A DNA stretch of 64,000 bases from Eudorina sp. 2006-703-Eu-15 (taxonomy: Eukaryota > Chlorophyta > Chlorophyceae > Chlamydomonadales > Volvocaceae): the NCBI GenBank assembly GCA_003117195.1, contig BDSI01000058.1:1-64000 (forward strand). Reading direction: 5' to 3'. A model generated the notes under the pieces. That model was given only the letters and a program-made list of their open reading frames with translations. It made no database searches and was not told the origin of the DNA. The translations under genes were made by a program, and so were the position numbers. Below are positions 22,301 to 33,705 of this stretch, in pieces (the first letter of the stretch is position 1; every line of letters starts with the position of its first letter).

Positions 22301-23547
22301 CCCAACCGCAAAAGCCGGGCTCGACGCTGCCCAAGCCCCGAACCCTGCGCGGAAACGCTGCGTTAGTGGTCTCTCTTTCTAGCCAAACTCCGAGCACATC
22401 CCTCTCATCCCTACCCGTGCGCCGCTTATTCGCGTCTATCCCGTACATCCCGTACATCCGTGTTAAATGGCCATCAAAACATAAAATCGTCGGGCAGAGC
22501 ATGGGAAATGCAGCAAGGACCTGCGCACCTGAGTGTTTGAGGCTGCCGTACCAGGTAGCAAGTGCAGCAGCAAGTGTACGGCCCCCAGCCCCCGGGGACG
22601 ACCGCCTAGCCAGCTTGGAGCTACACAGGCCGACATCCCCGCCCCCTTGACTGTGCCTCCCCCTCCCCCCTCCCCCACAATCCAGGGATGCGTACGGGTG
22701 CGCTGCTGCTGCACCTTCTGCTGCTCGCCGCCGCCCACACCCGCCGCTGCGAAACCCTACCACCCGAGAACCGGACCGCCTGAGCGGCCCCTCAACTCTC
22801 TTCAAGAGTTCAAGTAATGCCGATACAGCATGGACTTTTGGGCTTACGACGAATCCGTTCCGTGGCGGCGGGGGCCAGCGCCCGAACAGCGAAAAGAATC
22901 GGCGTGTAGCAGTCACGACCCCTCATTCGGCATGTGCCTCATTTCGACGAAATACGAGGTACGGCATCGTACCACAGTGCCGTACCTACACCTCCCACGC
23001 TACATATGCAGAGCAGGCGCCCTCTTGGCCGCCATAGCGGCGACACGCGACGCCGCGAGGCCTGCAGTCTGCGCTGTACGGGAGTACGTCCGGCAGTACA
23101 CTGCCGGCCGTACAACCAGGGATTCTCCTCCTCCTCCTCCTCCTCATCCTTATCCTCACCAGCACTGACTGCCGCGGGCCGCATCCTCGACCGGCTGGCC
23201 ATTCCCCTCATGTCTCATCACGTGCAGGCTCGCTCCCACAACAGCTGGCCGCGCATCCTACCCGTCCATCCTACTCATCCCGCCCAACCTACCGCCAATA
23301 TCTCAGTGCGGATTCCTGCTCACCGAAATGCTGTGCCGCCCTACGAACAAAACAACCAACCGCCAACCGCCAGCCGCTCAGTGCTCAGGATGGAAAGAGG
23401 ACGCGGGCTGTTTGCTCCTTCCTAGGTCGTCGTCGACAATGACTATTAACACGCCTTACCGCCCGCGTGAAAGGCTTCTGATACATTTCAACCTCGGCTG
23501 TGACGATCCAACTCGGACAGGGCCCCCGCCCCCGCAGCCACCACCGC
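18457..23547. other. Intergenic region, repeat-rich, no recognised gene
   Basis: Lies between the convergent 3' ends of FtsH and the DGAT2-like gene. It holds several (GT)n blocks, a (GGCA)n run at 19318-19348, dispersed TTTAACAAGAAGCCCACCC blocks (about 18840, 19490, 20345, 21028) and a small lower-GC patch at 20380-20620. A TGTAA (the algal polyadenylation signal) occurs at about 20456 on plus, too far from 18456 to assign with confidence. Open frames here look like GC-driven chance ORFs, and I recognise no protein. Confidence 0.6.
20330..20380 (+). repeat. Dispersed (GT)n-TTTAACAAGAAGCCCACCC block
   Basis: (GT)n followed by TTTAACAAGAAGCCCACCC and ATAACCGCCC. The core is identical to that at 51690 and differs by one base from that at 21028. 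Confidence 0.75.
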
Positions 23548-26500
23548 TCAGCACAGCTCCAACGGCCGTTCCTGCCAGCCGTACAGCTTGCCGTACTGCT
23601 CGTACAGCCGCTTGAACTCCGCCACCACCCGCTCCAGCGTCTCGTCCACGCGCGCGTCGAAGTCGGGGTCCCGTGGGTCGGCGTACGGCACGTGAATCGG
23701 CCGGCCGATGCACATGAAGAGCGGCTGGGGGCGCGGTACGGGCAAACCCCACACGCCTGCGGGGCAGGGCGGGACGGGGCGGACCAGGGTACGGCAGTGG
23801 GTACCCGCCGGCGGCGGCTGTCCTGCCGGTTCCAGACACCGGGATCCTTCACACGTATGGGGTACGGCTCACATCTGCAGCCACTGGCAATGACCCACAC
23901 GGGTGGCGCGGGTTGGCCTTGCCGTGTGGGGTTAGCGAGGCGGCTGCGGCTGTCACCGATGACCCTAGCGGGGTCCGCTGTAACGTCATGAAGCGTACGG
24001 TGCTAAAACCCGGTGCAACCCGGTCGACTTGATGCCGAGGTGCCGCGGGGCGGCTGCTGCAGCCCACCTCCGCTTCACCCCCCCTGGCCGGTGGCCGCCC
24101 CGTGGACCCCGGCGGGACAGATACGGGCGTCAAATGGCCTCACAAGGCGACACGGCGGCACAAGCAAGGGTAGCCTGGTGGGGGCAGGCCGTGTGTGCCA
24201 AAGCGCCCTTCGGGGGGACTCCGCAGTGCGGACTCCGCACCATTACTCCGCCCCCGTGGCGGAGCCCTGCCCGCGCCCGCCCGCGCCCGCCCGCTTGGTC
24301 TCGTTGCTTGTGCATTGCCGCACATTCATCAGCAGGCCTTATGATATGTGACGTACCTACGATGGTGCCGAGAGCTACCCGCAGCTTCCGTGAGAGGGGC
24401 TGTAGCACCGGGGGCCCGAAGGACAGAATCTGCAGCGCACGTGGACAGCAGTAGCAAGTTGCGGACGGGGCGGGTATAGGAAATTGGTGGACATGTTCAA
24501 ACTGCGCTGTTGTCAGAGCAAAAACGTCCGGTGAAGAATCAACTGTACCAGGATCTCCAGCGATGCGACCGTACACGTCGGTTAGTCTGTTTATAATAGG
24601 ATGGTACGTACAATGTACCGCCCTGCACTGCGCTGCGAGGGGGACGCCGTGCGGAGAAGGTGAACGTTTTCCCTGTCAATACGTACGGCAGTGCATCCCG
24701 TACTGGCAGTACAAATATCAACACATCCGGCGTCATCCTCCGGGGCCCCGTGCTGCTGGAGCCCGGTGGGCTTGACCGGTGGTTAAGAGGATGCACCGCG
24801 TTGCAGCCAGCCAGCTAGGGCCATCCCTTGTTTCCTGCCTTGCCCTGGACGGCCCCTCCAAACCAGGCCCACCAGCCACCACCACCCTGCTCATGACCAC
24901 CCCCACAGAGCACAGAACCACCCGTACCCCACCTGGCTGTTCCCGAAGTGGTAGCAGGGCACGATGGGCACGCCCGTCTCCACGGCGAGCCTGGAGCGTA
25001 CGGCAGTACGGGAAGGTCCCCGTCAATACCAGTCCGAACAAACCAGGGTGTGCGGCAGCTGCTTTGATCCGGAGTCGGACCAAGGGACACCCCCCTGTCC
25101 ATCCCCTCCCTGCTGTCACTCAGAACCACACCCCCATTCCACAGACCACTCCCGGGTCTCACCAAAGAGTGTAGAGTGACTCATCGTCGACGGTCCAGGG
25201 TCCAGGATCCGCCACTTCCCCTCTCCTTTCGCCCCGGCCCTGAACTACCTGACTTGACCCCCGCCCCGCCTCGCCCCCGCCCCGCCCCGCCCCCTGCCCC
25301 GCCCCTCTACTAGGGTACCTGACGAAGCCCCGGCGGCCTAACAGCTTGACCCTCTCGGTGTTGCCCCCACCCGCCTCCGCCTGCGCGAACATCTCCGCGA
25401 TACCGCCCGGCAGCACCCCCACGGAGCTGAGGAGGGAAGGAGGGTGGGCGGGAGGGCGGGCACAGGGGGCAGGGCGCAGGTCAAGCAACAATACGACACA
25501 GTCGGTCAGTCTCAAGTGTGCAGGGTCAGTCTGTCAGTCTGTCAGTCACCCTCGTCATCGACAGCGACCGGCCGACGAAGTGGAGTGACTCGGGAGATGA
25601 AGGTTGTCACCGCTGACCCGTGGGTCCGCTGTACGGCAACCGGATCCATCCCGGCGCGCGCAGTCGTTCCTCGCAGCGGTGCACCGACCCGTGGTTCGCC
25701 AGCAGCCTCCTGGCGTTGGCGCGCGTCGCCGGCGCCGCCCCCAGCCAGGACTTGATGTGGCGCCAGAGCGGCACGTAGAAGAGGCAGGAGGCGGCTAGGG
25801 TATGGGTGGGGAAGTTGGGCCACAGAAGGCCGCCCAAGCTGGCGCCTAGGATCTGGGGACCGCGAGGAGCGAGGGGGGCGGGGACGGGCGCTGTAGTAAG
25901 GTACCCATGGTACGGCACGATACGGCACGGTACGGTTTAGTACGGCACGGTACGGCACGGCACGGGGCGGTGCGGTGCACGGGGGCGTCCAGTCCGGGGC
26001 CCGGGTCCGGAGGCGAATCGTACACCACGGGCTGGGCAATCGACTGCCGTACACCTTGACGCTGCCGTCACGTCCTTGCATAGAGCCCTAACCATCATCC
26101 CCAACCTTCCCTCCCTCCCTCCCTCCCCCACACGCGACACCACCCGGCCCAGCCACCACCGAGTCGCCGTCCCCGGCCCGCCCGCCGCCCCCCGCACCTG
26201 TGACAGGGGGAACGCCCCGTGTGGACTCATTACGAACATGTACGGCCGGGTGAGGTCCAGCATTTCTTCGTACAACATGGAAAAGTTGAAGTAATCCCGC
26301 CACAACCTGGGGGCCCCGACACGGACAACGGCAGCTGGGCTTCAGGTCTGGCGACCCTCGGACACCCGAAGGAGTCGTGGGGGGAAAAACACACACGGAG
26401 CACGCATACATCCGTCCACAGGGACCCCCTGGCAGGGGGGGAAGCTCGGCGACAAAGATGTACGTGCAAGCCAAGGCATGGGGTTTAGAGGTGAAAACCG

Positions 26501-28541
26501 CCCAGGCGGCAGGGGCATTGTGGGAGGGCCGTGCATCACGGTGTGATGAGCAGCACGGGGGCATGCAACACACGTGTCATTACATGGGCACGCCGGTCGC
26601 CCCCTGCACCCCACGATCGGGGATGGTGGGGAGTGTTGTTTCGGCCGTGCCGTACCGGGCCATGCCTTACAGTGTCGTATCGTGCCGTGCCGTGCCGTAC
26701 CTGAAGAGAGAAGAGTCCAGCAGGGCATCCCATTGCTTCGGCGGCGCCGGCAGCAGAAGCGTGCCCGCCAGTACGGCAAGCGCGAGCAGTGCCGTACGAC
26801 TGCCGCATATCGCCGTGATCAGCAGCATCAGCAGCACATACGGCCAGCCCACGTAGGCGCCCAGTGTCACCTGCGCCAGCATCCTGTACGGCAGCGGTTG
26901 CTTGTACGACGGACCGCGGCCATCCATGAAGAACCGTACACCGGGCGGCGGGCGAGGCGCGGGTGGATCGCGGGGCTGCAGGACGACCAGCTTCGGCGGG
27001 CTCCGTACTTGACGGCTACTGCTGCTGCTGTGAACTGCAAAGCTACTGCCGTCCTCGACGCTTGTGGCGGCTTTAGCGGTTTTAGCGTTCGTATTACCCT
27101 CGTCGTCGTCATCGCAACTTATGCCTGAGACAGCGCTCCGGACCAAGCTACAGCGCGCGCTGCTACTGCTACCGCCGCTACTGCCGCTGCCGATGCGCAG
27201 GTAGCTGGTCTTGCTGCTCACCATGCCGCTGCTGCAGCTACTGCCACTGCCGACGGCAAAGAAGTCGTCATCCAGCGCTGCGCTGCTGCCGCACTCACTG
27301 CCGGGGCCGCCGCCGCCGCCGCTACAGCCTCCACCGTCCTCATCACTGCCGCAGTGGCACCCGCTTCCGCTGGCCCTGTGTTGCCCCGGCCTCTGGAACG
27401 TGGCGGCAACCGGCAGACGTACGGCGGTAATGCCGGAGGCTTGGCTGTCATTTTGCTGCGCAGCAGGAGCAGCTGGCCGGGAAGGGTTGAGGGTGCCGCC
27501 GAGTTGAGGGGTTGAGGATGGCGCCGACGACGGTGGCAGTGGCGGCTCCGCGGCTACAGGCGCGGCGGCGGCGCCGTCGGGGCAGTCCGCATCCACGGAC
27601 TCAGCTGCGGTGGAGGCCGCCAGCGATGCGTCTGCCCCCGTCGGCGTCGCCGGGCCCTGCGGCGGCGAACTGGACCCCTCTTGTACGGCCCCGCCGTCGC
27701 TTTGCTGTCCCCTTGGCGCCGCCGCCGCCGCCGCCACTCTGCCCGGCGGGCCTCTGCCGACGACGGCAACCGCGTTGACGCCGCCAAAGCTCGCACTAGG
27801 GCCCGACGACGGACCCGCCGCCGCCTCCGGCGGCGCCGCAGACTGCGCAGTGTCGGCCCGCGCTAGGGACGTCGCCGCGTCGGACTTGGTGTACGACAGC
27901 TTTGGTTCCGGCGACGGAGACGGGGGAGGATCGCGGCGGCGCCGGCCGTGGCGACTGAGCGCGTGCAAGTACGCTTCGGCCGCGGCCGCCAGTACGACTG
28001 TGGGAAACGACCTGTACGACCGCAGTCGCACGCCGCCTGCGCTGCCGGACCCACTCGCTGCCGCGGGGCCGCCACGGCTGCCAACGGCGCCGTCGCCGCC
28101 GTCGTTGCCGTTGCCGCCGTACTGGTCGTTCCCACCGTCAGCGTCCGCCATCAGATGATTTTCTTGGTGACGGCGGCTTTGGATGGCTCCGAATCCCAAT
28201 GACGCCGGCTCCGAATCCACATTCTGCTGCCGACCGGCGGGTTGTACGACGATGCGCCGCCGGAAGCGACGGTTGAAGAGCGCCTTGCCAACGGCACTGA
28301 GCGCCGAGTCGGCGGCGGCGCCGCCGCCGCGGGGCGGCCGGTACGACACGGAGCGCTGCAGCGGCGGCGGCGGCGGCGGCGCGGAGGTGCCGCTGCCTGC
28401 ACCCTCCCCGCCGCTACTCCTACGGCGGGTCAAGCCCGGCGCCAACTGCGCCGCAGCGGCCCTGACGGGGTCAACGGCGGCGGCGGCGGCGGCCCCGGTC
28501 GAGCCCGATGCCGTACCTGCCGTACCAACCTCCTGATCCAT
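23548..28541 (-). CDS. DGAT2-family acyltransferase with long N-terminal extension, 7 exons
   Basis: Diacylglycerol (or related) O-acyltransferase of the DGAT2/MGAT family, transferring acyl-CoA onto diacylglycerol in ER or plastid-associated membranes. Exons: 26701-28541, 26198-26306, 25689-25852, 25319-25426, 24933-24990, 24357-24429, 23548-23756; total 2,562 nt, 853 aa, phases consistent, ATG at 28541, TGA at 23548. Residues 1 to about 540 are Ser/Ala/Gly/Pro-rich without a domain. Two adjacent hydrophobic segments follow (GWPYVLLMLLITAI, LLALAVLAGTLLL), then WRDYFNFS, SPHGAFPLS with the catalytic His, VGVLPGGIAEMF, RRGFVRLAVETGVPIVPCYHFG (split over two exons), ILSFGPPVLQPLSRKLR and the C-terminal IGRPIHVP...EQYGKLYGW. 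All DGAT2 hallmark blocks are present in order. The exact acceptor (DAG, MAG, fatty alcohol) cannot be fixed from motifs. Confidence 0.88.
24474..24555 (-). repeat. Intron-end repeat, sense copy in DGAT2-like gene
   Basis: Plus strand TATAGGAAATTGGTGGACATG, then CTGCGCTGTTGTCAGAGC and CGTCCGGTGAAGAATC, sense to the minus-strand gene and about 44 nt upstream of the acceptor at 24430. This is the third unrelated host gene. Confidence 0.72.
25905..25975. repeat. TACGGCACGG-type short repeats in DGAT2 intron 2
   Basis: Six or more copies of (G)GTACGGCAC with small variations, interleaved with TACGGTTTAG, in the intron between 25853 and 26197. Confidence 0.75.
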
Positions 28542-31496
28542 AGGTCACGTTGCACGGAATCGTAGTGCTCAGGGAACCGACGGGTCCGTCTCGTACAGGG
28601 CTTGCCTAAACAGGCAGCGCAGCGCCGCGACGCCTGCACCGCCGCCACCACCGCCCACTTTCCAAGCCGCCGGGCTCGATAGCAGGAAGGTTGGTTGCTC
28701 GGTCGCCCGGGGAAGCAGGCAGCAGGTTCCGAGCTCGTTCGGGCGCCACTCGCCCTCTCTCGTTTGAGCGGCGGCCTCTTAGTACTGCGAGGGTAGGGCC
28801 GGGACGAGGAGAAGGAGGAGGCGGCGGAGGAGGGGAAGTTGACATGGAGGCGGAGGACAGAGGAGGAGGCGGGGAGGAGGAGGCGGGGAGGGCCGACCAA
28901 CGACCTCGTGCGACGCGACGCAGAGGCGGGCAGCAGCAGCGACGACGACGGCTGAGCTACTTGAAGTATGAAGTGGGTATGGAGGGATGGCTCCCGCGCG
29001 CGCGACTCTTATGTGCGGGCGCTCGGGCAGCTGCAAAAAACGCCGGCGCACTGACCCACGGGTCAGCAATGCACGACGGGCTGTAAGCGGCGCCGCGGAC
29101 GGACGGACGGACTGTGGCGGGCGGCCGGCCCGAGCCGTCCACCGCGATATCATTCGTTTGCAGGCCGGGCTGCAAGCAGCTCGCTGCGTTATATCAAGGG
29201 AGAATACATTGGATAGGGTGCTCTGGCCAGCTCGCGGTTTGGCCATACATTAAAGCAGTACCAGAGTGCATACGTTTGCGGAAACGACGACGTAAATTAG
29301 GAATTTTTCCAAGCGATTGCGGGTGGGCAAACGGATGGTGAGGGAGTGGGGCGTCAGCGGGCTGCAATGTCCCTGCTAGATCGCGCGCTGCGGCAAGCGA
29401 TTGGGGCGAGGCTTCCACCCAGGTCAAAGTGCGGCTATTACTTTTTGGATCTCTGAAGAACATGAAACCGCCCCAGCTCTGATTCCAAGGCTGGAGGAGT
29501 ACGACGGATCTGAACGCTGAGTTATCTGCTTGCTTACAATTATTTGCGTGGGAAGGTGGCAGGAGCAGCCCTACTACTGCCCCGGCATCAATCGGCCAGA
29601 CTCGATACGATTGATGGGTGTGGGTGTGAGTTTGAGTGTGGGTGTGGGTGTGCGTGTGGGTGTGCGCGCGTAGTAGGGTAGGGTCAGCTGACGACCCCAT
29701 CTGCTGACCGCTGCCGTGCGGCTGACACCTCGAGTTGAAGCCGCTGGAGGCTCCTTAGTAATGTCGTACCTGCCTTGAGCAACATGTCGTACCTGCCTCG
29801 ATCCGACGCGGCGAGACGGGTCGCGCGGGAGCCCCAGCTGCGGTGCTGACCGAGGTCGGGGGTGAGGCAGTGGGTGCCGAGCTGCTGGGGGGCCTCTCGC
29901 CTCCAATGCTGTGCGTGTGCTGCGCCGCTGCCCCGCGAGATACCGGAGAGCACCCAGCCGATGTTCAACTGCCGATGCGGCAAGCTGGCGGCCAGCAGAT
30001 GAGGTCCCAGGATCCCTTGCGTGCCTACCGACGCAAGGTGGACTCGTGAAGATCGCGCAGAGTTCCCCTGGGTGTGGGGGAACGCTCGGACGATATGCCT
30101 CGTGCCGGGTGGCTGCTGGCCTGTGAAATATGCGGGAAGACGAGACAGGCGCCTGTGCTTGTACACCTCTGTGTTAACGTCCTAGGCAAAAAAATGATTC
30201 TCTTCTTCGCTTCTAGAGAAGGGAGCGGTGCGAGTTGAGATGGGCGGTGCGCGGAGCTGTAGTAGACAAATGACGACGTCCTTTACAAACGAAACCTGAT
30301 CCAGTCGGTCACCGTTTTTTGATTGGCTATCCTGCCGTAACGTGACTCCCAAGAAAACGTCCCGAGGTAACCTAGATAGGCCGGTCGTTGACGTTGGCTT
30401 TCGGCGAGGGCGGCTTTGGACGTCACGCCGTCCAAGGCGTCAACCAACCGTCACTACCCCAACGCGGTCTAGAGTCCGCCGATCCACACCTAAACTTCAC
30501 ACATTGACAGTGCATTAACAATTTTATTACCATGATGAATCGCCGACGCAGCGCTCCGCGCTGAGCTGTAGTGCAGGGGCGGTGAAGGGATAACCGCGCG
30601 CTCGAACCAACGAAGCAAAGCGTGACCAAAGCGACGCGTCGTTGCAAGTCACTCGGGGAAGCGGGCGAGGGAGAGCGTGCGCGCTGATTGCGGGAGCGCA
30701 CTTCGGGGATGTGATTTGAAAGTGGGAGGTGACGACGGAAGGCTCGTCCCAGGTTGCTTGCCTCGGAGCCTTGTTTTGAGGTATCGTAAGGTTTTTGAGG
30801 ACATGCCGCACGGGCGCCCAGCCCTGGCGCATGCTGGCTTGGCCGGCGACATGAATTGAGGCTGCTCCACGCAGCCGACGGCCGACAGGAAAAACAGCTT
30901 TTTTAAAATTCGCGACGCAGCCCGCACGCTTCCGTCCGTCCCGCCGGCCGTCCGCGCCTTGATGCCATCTAACCGAAGTCCAACCTCTCATTCGCCCCCA
31001 CGCGGTACGGTGATGGGATCTGGTGAACAGCGATAGACCCCGCCGTGTCCTTGGTGCAGGCTGCCAGGGTCCGGGTACTTCTGTACCGTGCTCCGGGTAC
31101 TTTGTACCGTGTAGCCGTTACAAGGTGAAGCCTGATCGATAAGCTGATATTGTCCGACGGTTACGGTATGTGATACCCATGACCCTTCCATCGCCATCGG
31201 TCTCGGCGGGGTGGACCCCAACGGGCCATCGGCGGTGACAGCCGACGCCTGCCTCTCGAGGGGTGCCCCGCCCTGCACCATCGCCTCCTGAGCGTTGCCC
31301 GCCGTGCTGACCATCGCCACGCAAATATGGGAAGCGGAGCGCACCGGACGACTGCCGTACCTACCTCGAGGTCCTTAGCGGCATGCGAGTTTCGGGACAG
31401 TGAGCCGCCCCGAACGCACATCACAGCAGACGCGCACCGAAACTCCGTCCGCCGCCGCCGGGCCCGCACCACCGGGGAACCCGGCCGTCCGTGGGA

Positions 31497-31975
31497 ACGA
31501 ACCCGCCGCTGCCACCGCCTGCCACCCGCCGCTGCCACCCACTGCCACCCGCCGCTGCCACCGCCTGCCACCCGCCGCTGCCACCGCCTGCCACCCGCCG
31601 CTGCCACCGCCTGCCACCCGCCGCTGCCACCGCCTGCCACCCGCCGCTGCCACCGCCTGCCACCCGCCGCTGCCACCCACTGCCACCCGCCGCTGCCACC
31701 GCCTGCCACCCGCCGCTGCCACCCACTGCCACCCGCCGCTGCCACCGCCTGCCACCCGCCGCTGCCACCCACTGCCACCCGCCGCTGCCACCGCCTGCCA
31801 CCCGCCGCTGCCACCACCTGCCACCCGCCGCTGCCACCACCTGCCACCCGCCGCTGCCACCACCTGCCACCCGCCGCTGCACCACCTGCCACCCGCCGCT
31901 GCCACCACCTGCCACCCGCCGCTGCCACCACCTGCCACCCGCCGCTGCCACCCGCCGCTGCCACCCCACTCAACT
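31497..31975. repeat. 23-bp minisatellite, about 20 copies
   Basis: Unit CCGCTGCCACCGCCTGCCACCCG with variant positions (CCGCCTG, CCACCTG, CCCACTG) that group in sub-blocks, suggesting stepwise expansion. A single-base deletion occurs near 31880 (CTGCACC). All three plus frames stay open over the array. Confidence 0.95.
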
Positions 31976-33627
31976 CATATCGGAAGTGTGCCACACAGGC
32001 AGGCCTGCCAGCAGCGAACAACCCCCCGGGTCAGCAGCCACCACGCGCCCTTCGTCACCCAACGGCGGCGGTGGGCCGGTCGTCTCGGCTGTCGGCCGCG
32101 CGCCAGGCTTTCTGTACCGGTCCGGTAGCAAGCCAGGCACTCGCTTGCATCCGAGCTGCCACACACGGAGAGAGAGAGAGAGAGCGAGAGCAACGTGGTT
32201 CAAGTGAGTGGCCACGGCGAGGTGCGTCGCCGGCGACCCGCTGGGTTCACCACAATAACATCATCAACAATAACAATAAAGGAACAACAATAACAATAAA
32301 CGAAGTTCCAACCGGCAACAACAAACACACGGTCGCTCGTTCAGCAAGCACCCTGACGGAGCCTGGCCGTCCCACCGCCTGCACGGTTCTGGGGCTGGCC
32401 AGCGGGTGCCTGCCTGTGTGGCTCGGGACGGGTCGAACCTGGGGCCACACCGGCAGGACTGCGACACACGAGCGACCAGGACTATCGCGCGGGTAGCCCG
32501 CGGCGAGCGACATGCGCGCATGTCTGCCTACCAACTAACCTGGCCTGCGCCCCCCGACACATCCATGACGGGTGTTGTGGGGCCGGGGGCAAACCGAGTG
32601 TTGCGAACCGACTGCTGAAGACCGACGTTGAGAAAGGGCGTCACGAACCCGGACTCCGAAACCACACGTCGCCGACCGAGACGGACCCGGACCAACACCG
32701 CAACCCAAATGGGCTGGCTGGGCTCAACCGCCGTACGGTGGTGAAGAGGCGTACGGACGTGCCGTGTAAGAAGGATGCCTTTAGGTGTATGTGGCGCAGA
32801 GGACTCCAATAATCACGACCCCCAATAATTACGAGTCCAATAATCACGAACCCCAATAATCACTTCTGGAGCGCGGCGAGAAGAGCAAGTCTCACATTGA
32901 CGCGGGACTCGTGGAGCCAGTCAACAGAACCTGATGGCATGCCCCCCCAAAACGCACCAACTGACGTCGAACGACCCCCAGGTTTATTTTCTGTTTTTCA
33001 ATTGAACCCCCAGCACGGACGATCGCCTTTGTACGACACAACTAGGGGTGCGTGTGTGCCAGAGGAGCCGCGTGGGGCCTCCGTCAACAGACAGACAGGA
33101 CCCCCGCGCACGCACCTCCCCACGCCCCGGATGATGAAGGATACGACGGGAGCTGGCGCGCCCCTCACTCGTACTCCGTCTCTAGCACCCACCCAAGTAG
33201 CGAACAATGAGACACATTAGCCCTTTGCTTGTCATCCATCCCCAAGGGCATCAGTAACAGAGATCAGGGTTCATCTCATCAGGCTGCTGCGTCATTTCAA
33301 ACTCATTGCCTGGCTACCTGCGGTTGCCCGCCCGCCTGTTGACGACAACCTTCCTCCAATAAAGCATACAGGGACCGACATGCCGTACTCTCGAATGAGT
33401 TGGCGCTGACAAGCCCTGCCGCAGCACCTGCAGCGACCATCCACGCCCCCGCCTGCAGTCCGCAGCGACCATCAACCCCGGCCCCAAGCAGCATCTGGCG
33501 GGACGCAAGTGGTACAACCGCCCCGCCCCGACCACTCCCTAGCCTGGACGCCAAAAATGCGCGTGCACAAACACACATACACACACAGAGGGTTCGCATG
33601 CCGCCAGCCAGCAACCGGGTAAAGGAA

Positions 33628-33705
33628 CAGGGCCCCGGCGACAGGGCCCCGGCGACAGGGCCCCGGCGACAGGGCCCCAGCGACAGGGCCCCGGCGACAC
33701 AGGGA
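33628..33705. repeat. 14-bp minisatellite (GACAGGGCCCCGGC)n
   Basis: Five to six units, one with an A substitution (CCCAGC). The unit contains the palindrome GGGCCC. Confidence 0.9.

Noticed and set aside
32405..32470. Second tRNA-like B box (GGTTCGACCC on minus, near 32427)
   Set aside because: Neither an A box, a closed T-stem nor the LINE-type tail was found, so a tRNA or SINE call is not supported.
31327..32496. 389-codon plus-strand protein
   Set aside because: Most of it is the 23-bp minisatellite; the rest has no recognisable domain and no supporting splice structure.
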